A DNA stretch of 8,852 bases from Anaerolineales bacterium (GCA_025938055.1 JAICQC010000182.1:1-8852), one strand, 5' to 3'. Counted from the first letter of the stretch, positions 1 to 7,058 are shown. The notes: generated by a model from the sequence alone, not told the origin. Program-made: numbers and translations.

Positions 1-48
1 CTGTGCATAAAATGATTGACTTTCATCTTGAAAGAGCGTACAATTTAG

Positions 49-72
49 GCGAACGTTCGTACGAACGTTCGC
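49..72. promoter_or_regulatory. Tandem CGAACGTTCG palindromic sites at the palindrome centre (possible operator)
   Basis: Two copies of the self-complementary decamer CGAACGTTCG lie at 50-59 and 62-71, separated by TA and flanked by G and C, so the whole 24-base block is itself palindromic. The block lies where transcription from the neighbouring promoter would start, a typical place for a repressor site. No regulator gene is visible in the window, so no binding protein can be named. If 1-60 is an artefact, only the copy at 62-71 is genuine, and that short self-complementary site may be where the fold-back happened. Confidence 0.35.
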
Positions 73-76
73 CTAA

Positions 77-105
77 ATTGTACGCTCTTTCAAGATGAAA
101 GTCAA
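77..105 (-). promoter_or_regulatory. Putative sigma70 promoter downstream of hisE, reading leftward
   Basis: On the minus strand, TTGACT (105-100) is followed after exactly 17 bases by TACAAT (82-77), five of six matches to each consensus hexamer. Transcription would start near base 70, inside the CGAACGTTCG palindrome, and run away from hisE. This suggests that the next gene to the left has its own promoter. Because of the palindrome the same promoter exists in mirror image on the plus strand at 16-44, where it would read toward hisE antisense; that copy is only real if the inverted repeat is real. A 15-base inverted repeat, CTTTCATCTTGAAAG, fills much of the spacer between the two hexamers. 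Confidence 0.5.
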
Positions 106-128
106 TCATTTTATGCACAGAATTCAAA

Positions 129-404
129 TCAGTGGTGTCGTTTTTCCAACTCGGTGAGCACTTGAGCAGGCGTCAGCCCGCGCGCCGCTAACAGCACGAG
201 AGTGTGATATGTCAGGTCAGCCACCTCTTCGATCAGGCGTTGATCGTCCTGTGCCAGCGCGGCAACCACTACTTCGCTCCCCTCTTCGCCAACCTTTTGG
301 GCGATTTTCGGCAGACCCTCCCTGAACAGCTGTGATGTATAGGACTCAGCGGAGGGTGCTTTCTTGCGGGATTCAATAATATCGAAAAGCCACTGAACGC
401 TCAT
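129..404 (-). CDS. hisE: Phosphoribosyl-ATP pyrophosphatase HisE
   Basis: Hydrolyses phosphoribosyl-ATP to phosphoribosyl-AMP and pyrophosphate, the second step of histidine synthesis, in the cytoplasm. The 91-residue protein is the usual length for stand-alone HisE. It shows the MazG-like metal-binding pattern [12 protein letters not shown] (residues 39-50) and [14 protein letters not shown] (59-72), with E40, E41, E44, E60 and D63 as likely Mg ligands. The start is placed at ATG 404, whose ATGA overlaps the hisI stop by four bases, which suggests translational coupling. An in-frame start 11 codons upstream (437) would add residues [11 protein letters not shown] that are not HisE-like and lie inside hisI. 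The Shine-Dalgarno site is weak (AAAGAG), consistent with coupling. It is the last his gene; the protein ends in two His residues. No terminator with a T-run follows. Confidence 0.96.
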   Translation of the reverse strand: MSVQWLFDIIESRKKAPSAESYTSQLFREGLPKIAQKVGEEGSEVVVAALAQDDQRLIEEVADLTYHTLVLLAARGLTPAQVLTELEKRHH

Positions 405-736
405 TGGTTTTCTCTTTCCAGCGTACGATAGAAACACGTCCGCTCTCCAGTGTGACAGGCAGGACCCGCCGGCTGCACCTGAATCAGGAGCGCATCCGCA
501 TCGCAGTCTACCTGCAAGTCCATAACCTTTTGAGTGTTTCCTGAGGTCGCGCCCTTATGCCACAATTCGCCGCGGCTGCGTGACCAGAAGTACGTTTCGC
601 CTCTTTCCAGGGTGAGGCGCAGGGATTCTTCGTTCATGTATGCCAGCATTAAGATCTCGCGCGTCTCTGCATCCTGCACGACCGCAGGAATGAGTCCGCG
701 TGTATCGAACTTGATTTCGGAAAGTCTGATTTGCAT
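401..736 (-). CDS. hisI: Phosphoribosyl-AMP cyclohydrolase HisI
   Basis: Opens the adenine ring of phosphoribosyl-AMP to give ProFAR, the third step of the pathway. The 111-residue protein is a stand-alone PRA-CH domain, not the HisIE fusion seen in enterobacteria. Diagnostic motifs are present: [17 protein letters not shown] (19-35), [19 protein letters not shown] (49-67), DCDADALL (77-84) and [12 protein letters not shown] (91-102). The zinc cysteines are C78, C94 and C101, and the acidic metal site is D77, D79 and D81. The gene starts 10 bases after the hisF stop, with AAGGA (partly overlapping that stop) as ribosome binding site, and its stop overlaps the hisE start by four bases (ATGA). 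HisI and HisE catalyse consecutive steps in reverse gene order. Confidence 0.97.
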   Translation of the reverse strand: MQIRLSEIKFDTRGLIPAVVQDAETREILMLAYMNEESLRLTLERGETYFWSRSRGELWHKGATSGNTQKVMDLQVDCDADALLIQVQPAGPACHTGERTCFYRTLERENQ

Positions 737-746
737 GGAATATTCC

Positions 747-1502
747 TTAGATTCTTATTGGGATACCCTGCAACTGCAATTCCCGTTTCAATTCCGCGAT
801 CTTCAACTTCCCATCGTGGAACAGGGAGGCTGCCAGAGCGGCATCTGCCTTGCCTTCTCGCAGAACCTCTGCGAAGTGAGCGGGCGTTCCCGCGCCGCCG
901 GAGGCAATCACGGGCACAGTAACTGCCTCTGCCACCGCGCGTGTAAGCTCCAGGTCATAACCCGCCAGTGTCCCATCCGCATCCATGCTGGTCAGGAGGA
1001 TCTCTCCTGCTCCTAGCTCTACGCCGCGGGCTGCCCATTCGACCGCGTCGATCCCTGTTGGGATCCGCCCGCCATTCACATAGACTTCCCAACCCGAATC
1101 ACGACGACGGGCGTCGATGGCGAGTACGATACATTGCGCACCGAAACGATCTGCGCCTGCGGGCAAAAGATCTGGGCTTTTCACCGCGGCTGAATTGACG
1201 CTGGCTTTGTCCGCGCCAGCCAGAAGCAAGGCATGCATGTCCTCGACTGTGCGGATGCCACCACCCACGGTCAGCGGCATAAAGACTGTATCCGCCACCT
1301 GCCCAACCAGTTCGAGCGTGGTCCTGCGTCCCTCATGTGTGGCAGAAATATCGAGAAAGACTAACTCGTCAGCACCCTGCTGATCGTAAAGACGCGCCTG
1401 TTCCACGGGATCGCCTGCGTCGCGCAGATTGATAAAATTAATCCCTTTCACTACACGGCCATCCTTGATATCCAGGCAGGGAATGATCCGTTTTGCTAAC
1501 AT
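747..1502 (-). CDS. hisF: Imidazole glycerol phosphate synthase, cyclase subunit HisF
   Basis: A (beta/alpha)8-barrel that uses ammonia from HisH to turn PRFAR into imidazole glycerol phosphate and AICAR, the latter returning to purine synthesis. The 251 residues are the usual length. The N-terminus [20 protein letters not shown] carries catalytic D11, and the second catalytic aspartate is D130 in LAIDARR, the same numbering as in the well-studied Thermotoga enzyme. Phosphate-binding glycine motifs are seen at TVGGGIRT (78-85) and ASGGAGT late in the protein. The ATG at 1502 lies inside the end of hisA (7-base overlap) with GGAG five bases upstream. It is separated from its partner hisH by hisA, the common hisH-hisA-hisF order. 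Confidence 0.98.
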   Translation of the reverse strand: MLAKRIIPCLDIKDGRVVKGINFINLRDAGDPVEQARLYDQQGADELVFLDISATHEGRRTTLELVGQVADTVFMPLTVGGGIRTVEDMHALLLAGADKASVNSAAVKSPDLLPAGADRFGAQCIVLAIDARRRDSGWEVYVNGGRIPTGIDAVEWAARGVELGAGEILLTSMDADGTLAGYDLELTRAVAEAVTVPVIASGGAGTPAHFAEVLREGKADAALAASLFHDGKLKIAELKRELQLQGIPIRI

Positions 1503-2233
1503 ACGATCTCCAATGCTTCTTTCAAGTCAATCGTCCCTTCATACAAGGCGCGCCCGATGATCACACCAGAGAGTCCTGCATCATGCGCGGCATGTACATC
1601 GTCCAATGTGTGCACACCTCCAGAGGCGATGACATCTAGCCCGCTGACTTTCGCCAGCTGACGCGTGGATGAAATATTCAGCCCGCGTCCCAGACCGTCC
1701 CGGCTGATATCGGTAAAGATAATCGTCCTCAACCCCAGGCCCCGCATTTGGAGCGCCAGTGCCTCGGCGGCGACCCCGCTTTCATCCTTCCAGCCGCGCA
1801 CCCGGACCAATCCGTCGCGCGCGTCGATTCCAACGGCGATCTGATCGGCACCGAATCGCTGCAGGGCAGCAGCCACCACATCCGGATGTTCGATGGCAAT
1901 CGTGCCCAGCACAGCGCGGTTCACGCCCAGCGCGATGACGCGCTCCAGCGACTCGAGGGAGCGCATCCCGCCGCCAAACTGCACGCAAGCGTCATACTCT
2001 TGTGCGACAGACAGAATAGATTCGAGCGCCGCACGGTTTGCGTGATCCTGTTCCCCAAACGCGCCATCCAGGTTGACAACATGCAGCCAGCCTGCGCCCA
2101 TGCTGAGCCAGTGCCGCGCCGTTTCTGCAGGATGGTCACCGTACGTCGTCATGCGTGTTGGATCGCCCTCTTTCAGGCGTACAACCTTTCCCGCGCGCAG
2201 GTCGATTGCCGGGTAGATAGTAAACGCGCTCAT
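1496..2233 (-). CDS. hisA: ProFAR isomerase HisA
   Basis: Catalyses the Amadori rearrangement of ProFAR to PRFAR, the fourth step. The 245-residue half-barrel duplicate resembles HisF. Catalytic aspartates are D11 in [14 protein letters not shown] and D137 in VGIDARDG. Other family motifs are QFGGGMRS (85-92), GTIA (110-113), TDISRDG (174-180) and the late phosphate site ASGGV. Actinobacterial PriA, which also serves tryptophan synthesis, is a close relative. Nothing seen here demands PriA activity, and the complete his operon favours plain HisA. The gene starts with a 4-base ATGA overlap with hisH and has GGAG five bases before the ATG, so it can be translated both by coupling and on its own. 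Confidence 0.97.
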   Translation of the reverse strand: MSAFTIYPAIDLRAGKVVRLKEGDPTRMTTYGDHPAETARHWLSMGAGWLHVVNLDGAFGEQDHANRAALESILSVAQEYDACVQFGGGMRSLESLERVIALGVNRAVLGTIAIEHPDVVAAALQRFGADQIAVGIDARDGLVRVRGWKDESGVAAEALALQMRGLGLRTIIFTDISRDGLGRGLNISSTRQLAKVSGLDVIASGGVHTLDDVHAAHDAGLSGVIIGRALYEGTIDLKEALEIVC

Positions 2234-2844
2234 GCCAACTCCAAAAAATTCTTCAAGATCTGCAAGCCAATAGATTGGCTTTTTTCAGGATGAAACTGTA
2301 CTCCATAAATATTCTGGTCTTGAACGGCACAGGCATATGTGAAACCATACTTCGTCATGGCGGCTACATTGGACATATTTTCGGGTTGGCAATAATAAGA
2401 GTGATTGAAATAAACATAGGAGCCTGGGGCGAGCCCGCGAAAGAGCGGTGCTTCTTCGCGGACCTCAATTTGATTCCACCCGGTATGCGGAATCTTCACC
2501 GAAAGTGATTCGTCAAAGCGCCTCACTTTGCCCTTCAACAAGCCCAACCCTGCGTGTTCGCCCATCTCCTCCCCCACCTCGAACAAAGCTTGCATACCGA
2601 CGCAAATCCCCAACAACGGGACCTGACGCGCGACGACTTCATTGATGCCATCCTCCAGCCCGCGTGAGCGCAACCCAGACATAAAATTGCCAAACGCGCC
2701 CACACCCGGGAGGACCACCTGTTTCCCAGTCAGGACCTCATTCGGTTCGGCAGTACGCGTAACTACCGCGCCAAGACTCTCCAGTGCCTTTTGCACAGAA
2801 CGGAGATTGCCTGTGCCAGCGTCGATCAAAATAACTTCTTTCAT
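2230..2844 (-). CDS. hisH: Imidazole glycerol phosphate synthase, glutaminase subunit HisH
   Basis: Class I glutamine amidotransferase that hydrolyses glutamine and passes ammonia through the HisF barrel. The 204-residue protein begins [17 protein letters not shown], typical of HisH. The triad is complete: nucleophile C81 in LLGICVGMQ, and H185 and E187 in [11 protein letters not shown]. The oxyanion-strand motif [10 protein letters not shown] (46-55) is also present. It overlaps hisB upstream and hisA downstream by four bases each (ATGA at both joints), with AAGGGA as an additional ribosome binding site inside the end of hisB. It is expected to form a 1:1 complex with HisF. Confidence 0.98.
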   Translation of the reverse strand: MKEVILIDAGTGNLRSVQKALESLGAVVTRTAEPNEVLTGKQVVLPGVGAFGNFMSGLRSRGLEDGINEVVARQVPLLGICVGMQALFEVGEEMGEHAGLGLLKGKVRRFDESLSVKIPHTGWNQIEVREEAPLFRGLAPGSYVYFNHSYYCQPENMSNVAAMTKYGFTYACAVQDQNIYGVQFHPEKSQSIGLQILKNFLELA

Positions 2845-3428
2845 AGTGTCCCTTTCGTCGAAGGGATGTTTCCCGCGCGGAGCGGGTCAACCTGTGTGGC
2901 AGAATCCAACGCCCGCGCCCAGGCTTTGAACAACGCTTCTGCCTGATGATGGTCGTCGCGTCCATACAAGACGCGCGCGTGGAGATTGCAGCGCGCGGTG
3001 ATCGCGAACGATTCAAAGAAATGTGGAATCAACGTGGTCGGGATATTGCCGACGTATGGTGTATGCCAATCTGCCTGGATGACCGCATAGGGACGGCCCG
3101 AGAGATCAATGGCGACATGCGCGAGAGTCTCATCCATGGGAGCGAAACAATCTCCCATACGGACGATCCCGCGCCGGTCGCCCAGCGCCCGGTCGAAGGT
3201 TTGCCCGAGCGCCAGGGCAATATCTTCAACCGTGTGATGTGAGTCTATATGAAGGTCGCCCTGTGCATGGATGGATATATCAAACAAACCATGGACGGCG
3301 AGATGAGTCAGCATGTGATCGAGAAAGCCAATACCCGTGGCGATCTCGTGTGCGCCTGTTCCATCCAGATTCAGTTTGACCTGGATCTGTGTTTCATTTG
3401 TCTGGCGTACTATTTCAGCGGTTCGCAT
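2841..3428 (-). CDS. hisB: Imidazoleglycerol-phosphate dehydratase HisB (monofunctional)
   Basis: Dehydrates imidazole glycerol phosphate to imidazole acetol phosphate; a Mn-dependent enzyme that assembles as a large oligomer in this family. The 195 residues cover the dehydratase domain only, with no N-terminal histidinol-phosphatase domain as in enterobacteria. The two repeated metal motifs are visible: DHMLTH (37-42) with DSHHTVED (62-69), and HFFESF (136-141) with [12 protein letters not shown] (158-169). ATG 3428 is chosen as start because AAGGAG (3439-3434) lies five bases upstream; a GTG two codons earlier (3434) overlaps that ribosome binding site and is less likely. The gene overlaps hisC by 14 bases and hisH by 4. 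Confidence 0.97.
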   Translation of the reverse strand: MRTAEIVRQTNETQIQVKLNLDGTGAHEIATGIGFLDHMLTHLAVHGLFDISIHAQGDLHIDSHHTVEDIALALGQTFDRALGDRRGIVRMGDCFAPMDETLAHVAIDLSGRPYAVIQADWHTPYVGNIPTTLIPHFFESFAITARCNLHARVLYGRDDHHQAEALFKAWARALDSATQVDPLRAGNIPSTKGTL

Positions 3429-4536
3429 GCTCACTCCTTGGCTGGGTTTGTGCGCTCAACGCTTGTAATAATGTACCCGTATCCTCCGGTCTACCCACGC
3501 TGATACGGATGTGATCGCTCAACCCCGGCTTGTTGAAATATCGTACGAAGATACCATGTTCCTGGGAGAGCCATAGTTTGAGCTGCGCGGCATCGCGGTC
3601 CACTACATGGCACAGGATGAAATTTGACCTGGATGGATAGGGCTCCAGATAGGGAATGGAGCGCAAGCCTTCAAACAGTCGGTCACGTTCCACGATCAAA
3701 AGCTCCACGACCTTTATTAGATCTTGAAGATGAGTCAAAGAGACCTGTGCGGCTATGTTTGCCGCAACGTTGACGTTATATGGTTGTTTGGTATTCCATA
3801 GCGTGGACATCAGCCAGGATGGGAAGGCACCGTACCCAATGCGCAAACCTGCCAGCCCCGCCCATTTACTAAAGGTGCGCAAAACGACCAGATTCTCACG
3901 TGTTGGCACTTCGCGGATGCGGCTCAGTTCCGTCCCAAGATTCTTACCGGCAAATTCAATGTATGCCTCATCCAGCACAATAAGCAAAGGCAGGCTTAAT
4001 AACTCATCAATGACTCCCTTCTCAAGAATCGAGCCATCCGGATTGTTGGGCGTCGCGAGGAAGAGAATTTTCGGCTGATGGATCTCCATAGCGTTACGGA
4101 TCGAACCCATATCGATGGAGAAATCTGACTTGCGGGGAACTTCGATCACACGCGCCGCATTCAGTTCCGCATCGAACGCATACATGCCAAAGGTCGGTGG
4201 GCACGAAAGGATGCAATCCCCGGGTTCAAGCATGACGCGCATGAGCAGGTCGATCAGTTCGTCTGCGCCCGAGCCAGCCAGCAGGTTTTCTGCGGACACG
4301 CCAGTAAACTCTGCGAGCAATTTCCGCAGAGCACGGCTCTCCGGGTCCGGATAGATATGGGGGAAGTCCAGCGTGCCCAATGCCTCGCGCACCACTGGCA
4401 AAGGTCCGTAAGGATTCTCGTTGGCGTCCAGTTTGACGATCTGTGATGGGTCGCGCCCGATGCGCGCAGACAAGACTTCGAAAGGCTCGATGGGGATATA
4501 GGGCGGCAGCGACTCTAGATGAATTCGGGTCTTCAT
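3415..4536 (-). CDS. hisC: Histidinol-phosphate aminotransferase HisC
   Basis: PLP-dependent class II-type fold-I aminotransferase that turns imidazole acetol phosphate plus glutamate into histidinol phosphate. At 373 residues it has the normal length. Key features: [11 protein letters not shown] (35-45), N165 in ATPNNPDG, D189 and Y192 in VLDEAYIEF, the PLP-binding lysine K224 in [17 protein letters not shown], and a C-terminal substrate arginine in [11 protein letters not shown]. The family also contains broad-specificity aromatic and cobalamin-pathway enzymes, but position inside the his operon settles the assignment. The start overlaps the hisD stop by four bases (ATGA); GGAAG six bases upstream is only a fair ribosome binding site, so coupling is likely. 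Confidence 0.97.
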   Translation of the reverse strand: MKTRIHLESLPPYIPIEPFEVLSARIGRDPSQIVKLDANENPYGPLPVVREALGTLDFPHIYPDPESRALRKLLAEFTGVSAENLLAGSGADELIDLLMRVMLEPGDCILSCPPTFGMYAFDAELNAARVIEVPRKSDFSIDMGSIRNAMEIHQPKILFLATPNNPDGSILEKGVIDELLSLPLLIVLDEAYIEFAGKNLGTELSRIREVPTRENLVVLRTFSKWAGLAGLRIGYGAFPSWLMSTLWNTKQPYNVNVAANIAAQVSLTHLQDLIKVVELLIVERDRLFEGLRSIPYLEPYPSRSNFILCHVVDRDAAQLKLWLSQEHGIFVRYFNKPGLSDHIRISVGRPEDTGTLLQALSAQTQPRSEHANR

Positions 4537-5873
4537 ACCAGGCTTCCATTTCTCACACGCGCTGCGCTTGCGTGTGCATCCAGACTTTCAGCTTCCGCAA
4601 TCGCAGCAGCAATTGGAGAAAGTTCCCGCGCCGTGTTTTCATTGAGCGCGACCAAACTGACAATTTTCACAAAATCCCACACGTTGAGCGGAGAGGCGAA
4701 GCGCGCCGAGCCGCCGGTCGGCATCACATGGCTGGGTCCTGCCAGATAATCTCCCAACACTTCAAATGAATGTTCCCCCACGAACACACCGCCCGCGTGC
4801 TGGATCTGCTCCACCCAACGCCAGGGATCGCGCACCGACAGCCCAAGATGCTCCGGTGCATATTCGTTTGCCAGTTGCACAGCTTCATCCAGATCGCGCG
4901 TCAGGACTGCACCGCCGCGGTTCTCCAATGAAGCCACGATGATCTCCGAACGTCCGCGCTCCTCCAACTGTCGAGCGACCTCTACTTCGACTTTGTCGAT
5001 CAATGGCTGCGAAGGAGTCAGCAGGATCGCCGAAGCCAGCAGATCATGTTCAGCCTGTGCCAGCAGATCGGCAGCCACCCATGCAGGGTTAGCAGACTCA
5101 TCAGCGATGACCACCGTCTCCGTGGGACCTGCCAGGCCATCTATACCGACCACACCATAGACCTGACGTTTTGCCAGTGTGACGAATATATTCCCGGGAC
5201 CAAAAATCTTATCGACAGGACGGATCGTCTCCGTCCCATACGCCAGCGCCGCAATGGCTTGCGCGCCACCCAGCAGATAGACCTCGTCCACACCCGCGAT
5301 CGCACAAGCCGCCAGAATAACCGGGTCAACAAGCAACTCAGAGAAAACACGATTAGGAGGCGTAACAATGACGATTTCCTCCACCCCCGCAACGCGCGCC
5401 GGGATGGCACTCATGAGTACGCTCGATGGTAAGGGAGCTGTCCCACCCGGCACATACAATCCCACGCGCCGGATCGGACGGATCATCTGCCCAAGCGTGC
5501 CTCCCAGTTCATTGGTGAACCAGGAGGATAATGGCTGGCGGCGATGGAACGTTTCGATGCGCTCCGCAGCCAGTTCAAGCGCCTGGCGCTGCGGGGAGGG
5601 TATTGAATTCAGCGCGGACTGAATCGACTCTTTGGAGGTGGGAGTCGGCTTGCGGTCCAACCCATCGAGCGCGAGAGTCCATTTTTGCAGGGCGGTGTCG
5701 CCATTCGTGCGCACATCCCGCAGGATGCGTGAAACGGCTTGATCGGGTGTCAGGGGTTCGCCGAAGAGTTGCTTGATGCCATCCAACACACGCTGGCTTA
5801 CCGGGAACTCATCCGGAGGCATGCGCTTGAGGATCGTCCTCTTTGCGGTTTGCGGATCATATTGTTTGAGCAT
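4533..5873 (-). CDS. hisD: Histidinol dehydrogenase HisD
   Basis: Zinc- and NAD-dependent enzyme that performs the last two oxidations, histidinol to histidinal to histidine. The 446 residues match the family. Expected zinc ligands are Q273 and H276 in LLAQAEHD, D375 in LGDYLAGPSHVMPTGGSARF (373-392) and H434 in LDAHASAARV. The acid-base pair is E341-H342 in EYAPEHL. The NAD-side motif VGLYVPGGTAPLPSSVLM (137-154) and GPGN (225-228) are intact. The ATG is nine bases past the hisG stop, with a strong AAGGAG (5884-5879) five bases upstream that overlaps that stop. Although it does the final step, it is second in the operon, a common arrangement. Confidence 0.98.
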   Translation of the reverse strand: MLKQYDPQTAKRTILKRMPPDEFPVSQRVLDGIKQLFGEPLTPDQAVSRILRDVRTNGDTALQKWTLALDGLDRKPTPTSKESIQSALNSIPSPQRQALELAAERIETFHRRQPLSSWFTNELGGTLGQMIRPIRRVGLYVPGGTAPLPSSVLMSAIPARVAGVEEIVIVTPPNRVFSELLVDPVILAACAIAGVDEVYLLGGAQAIAALAYGTETIRPVDKIFGPGNIFVTLAKRQVYGVVGIDGLAGPTETVVIADESANPAWVAADLLAQAEHDLLASAILLTPSQPLIDKVEVEVARQLEERGRSEIIVASLENRGGAVLTRDLDEAVQLANEYAPEHLGLSVRDPWRWVEQIQHAGGVFVGEHSFEVLGDYLAGPSHVMPTGGSARFASPLNVWDFVKIVSLVALNENTARELSPIAAAIAEAESLDAHASAARVRNGSLV

Positions 5874-5882
5874 GAAATCTCC

Positions 5883-6881
5883 TTAACGTAATGCCTCGAG
5901 CATGGCTTTATACCGCGGCGGCACTTCTTCGAAGATGTACGTGACAGGTGAAACGATGATTCCACTCCCGCCGATCGAGCGCAGTTCGGTGATCGCCTGT
6001 GGCAGACGATCGCGCCGCACCACGACCGTCACAGAATACCATTTCGATTCCTGGTCACGAACAACAACCGGGCTGATCGTAGGTCCCTGCAAGCCGCCGA
6101 CGACCGTTTGTGTGAACATCTTTTGGGCGATGGTTTCAGGAGTCTCACCGCGGATGTTCGCGGTCACAAGTAGATTCCCTTCAGCGCGAAGATGCGCCTC
6201 GATATATTCGAGCAGGCGCCGCCCCATCTCAAGTACCTCGGGACGGGTCTGCAGCGTTTTTCGATTCGCGATCAACGCGGCTTGCGACGGCTGGATCACA
6301 CCGTCCGGTAGCGCGCGCAGGCGATTATCCTGCAGGGTTTGCCCGGAGGAAACCAGATCCGAGATCATATCGGCATAACCGATCGTTGGAGCCGTCTCCA
6401 GGGTGCCCTCCGCGGCAATCAGGTTATGCGGGATCTGGTGGCTGCTGAGGAAACGTTCCGTAAGAACAGGGAATTTTGTAGCAACGCGTAAGGGACGATT
6501 GAGAGAGGCAGCGTGTGACTGCAAAGATGAGATATCCCTTACATCCTTCCACGATTCGGGAACCGCGAGGGTCAGTGCGCAGGACCCAAACCCAAGGGCA
6601 TCATGCAGTATCAGGATGTCTCCATTCGCGCCGCGTTTCTCTTCGATCACATCCAGTCCGGTAATACCAAAATCCACACTCCCCTGCCGAACACTGACGA
6701 CGATGTCACCCGGGCGTTGAAAGATGATTCCCAGATCGGGGAGTGCAGGGACTTCTGCCTGATACTGCCGGGGATTGGGTTTGAAAACACGCAGCCCTGC
6801 GGCAGAAAGAAAATCCAGCGAGTCGCGTTCAAGACGGCCCTTGGAAGGTAGAGAGAGTCTGGTGGTTGGTGAAGATTGCAT
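5883..6881 (-). CDS. hisG: ATP phosphoribosyltransferase HisG, long form with C-terminal regulatory domain
   Basis: Condenses ATP and PRPP to phosphoribosyl-ATP, the committed step. Motifs: LPSKGRL near the N-terminus (11-17), TKFPVLTERF (135-144), and the PRPP-binding stretch spanning 158-183 with E158, T160, the ETAP, GYAD and SGQTL elements. Residues from about 255 to the end (FTQTVVGG, then KWYSVTVVVRR and SPVTYIFEEV) look like the ACT-like HisG_C domain. This makes it the hexameric, histidine-inhibited long form that does not need HisZ. At 332 residues it is somewhat longer than the usual 280-300. ATG 6881 is chosen: AAGGA lies six bases upstream (6892-6888) and homology begins at once. 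A longer TTG-initiated reading (from 6941) would translate the terminator hairpin and is rejected. Confidence 0.96.
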   Translation of the reverse strand: MQSSPTTRLSLPSKGRLERDSLDFLSAAGLRVFKPNPRQYQAEVPALPDLGIIFQRPGDIVVSVRQGSVDFGITGLDVIEEKRGANGDILILHDALGFGSCALTLAVPESWKDVRDISSLQSHAASLNRPLRVATKFPVLTERFLSSHQIPHNLIAAEGTLETAPTIGYADMISDLVSSGQTLQDNRLRALPDGVIQPSQAALIANRKTLQTRPEVLEMGRRLLEYIEAHLRAEGNLLVTANIRGETPETIAQKMFTQTVVGGLQGPTISPVVVRDQESKWYSVTVVVRRDRLPQAITELRSIGGSGIIVSPVTYIFEEVPPRYKAMLEALR

Positions 6882-6902
6882 GGAACATCCTTTTGTGGGT
6901 AT

Positions 6903-6928
6903 AAAAAAACCCCGGTCATGGACCGGGG
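6903..6928 (-). terminator. Intrinsic terminator of the his leader (attenuator)
   Basis: Reading the minus strand, CCCCGGTC (6928-6921), a CAT loop and GACCGGGG (6917-6910) form a perfect 8-bp stem with six G-C pairs, followed at once by seven T (6909-6903). This is a textbook rho-independent terminator, yet it sits upstream of a gene, 10 bases before the hisG ribosome binding site. It can therefore only act as a conditional stop. Its 5' arm can also pair with GCCGGG at 6993-6988, which would prevent the stem from forming. Confidence 0.93.
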
Positions 6929-6955
6929 ACTGTTGAACCAAAATACGCTAGCCTG

Positions 6956-7048
6956 CTACTCAAACGCAGGTACGCACAAAGGAATCACCCGGCTCTTCGG
7001 GGATGTATAATGAGCATGATGATGGATGTGCAAATACAGGGCATTCAT
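6956..7048 (-). CDS. hisL: his operon leader peptide, 30 residues with HIHHHAH
   Basis: A short ORF, ATG at 7048 to TAG at 6958-6956, encodes 30 residues. It begins MNALYL, then HIHHHAHY, and ends CVPAFE. Five of the seven codons from 7030 to 7010 are histidine (CAC, then CAT four times, split by ATC and GCT). The peptide itself is not expected to have a job; translating it senses charged tRNA-His. It lies just before the attenuator and its stop codon is inside a small hairpin. There is no clear Shine-Dalgarno site. Two other in-frame ATGs lie upstream (7069 and 7099, giving 37 or 47 residues), but the first falls in the spacer of the proposed promoter and the second upstream of it, so ATG 7048 is preferred. 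Confidence 0.88.
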   Translation of the reverse strand: MNALYLHIHHHAHYTSPKSRVIPLCVPAFE

Positions 7049-7058
7049 GTTGCGTGGC

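Larger units (their letters stand above)
1..120. repeat. Perfect 120-nt palindrome (two 60-nt inverted arms, no spacer) at the window edge
   Basis: Bases 1-60 are the exact reverse complement of bases 61-120, with no mismatch and no loop; the centre is at 60/61. The palindrome begins at base 1, so its outer limit on the left cannot be seen. It ends 8 bases past the hisE stop codon. The arms are not simple sequence: each holds a promoter-like element, a small inverted repeat and a palindromic decamer. A zero-loop, zero-mismatch inverted repeat of this size is unstable in cells and is a common product of fold-back joins during amplification, sequencing or assembly, so the left arm (1-60) may be an artefactual copy of the right arm. 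The repeat is certain; whether it is biological is not. Confidence 0.97.
6903..7052 (-). promoter_or_regulatory. his attenuator leader RNA with alternative hairpins 1:2, 2:3 and 3:4
   Basis: Four pairing segments can be drawn by eye on the minus strand. Segment 1 ATCCCCG (7004-6998) pairs with segment 2 CGGGTGAT (6991-6984): seven pairs, one bulged T, loop AAGAGC. Segment 2, as GCCGGG (6993-6988), can instead pair with CCCGGT in segment 3 (6927-6922): five G-C pairs plus one G-U. Segment 3 (6928-6921) pairs with segment 4 (6917-6910) as the terminator. A further hairpin, CCTGC/GCAGG (6970-6966 and 6956-6952), encloses the leader stop codon. Segment 1 starts six bases after the last His codon, so a ribosome stalled for lack of charged tRNA-His would cover it and free segment 2 to block the terminator. 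The pairings are seen; the mechanism is inferred from the classic his/trp model. Confidence 0.85.

Noticed and set aside
1..120. Transposon end or rho-independent terminator for the his operon
   Set aside because: No transposase gene, target-site duplication or known insertion-sequence end is visible, and no T-run follows the palindrome, so neither reading is supported beyond the inverted repeat itself.
120..125. GAATTC at the inner edge of the palindrome as a cloning-vector junction
   Set aside because: A single six-base site occurs often by chance and no vector or adapter sequence adjoins it; another GAATTC-like match occurs inside hisC.
5046..5432. Plus-strand open frames over the his genes, such as this 128-codon one over hisD
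   Set aside because: All lie inside well-supported minus-strand his genes, have no family motifs and no ribosome binding site logic; they reflect the GC pattern of the true genes.
6903..7052. T-box or histidine riboswitch-like leader instead of a leader peptide
   Set aside because: No T-box sequence (the conserved UGGN-containing bulge with its flanks) is seen before the terminator, while the run of five His codons gives a direct explanation.
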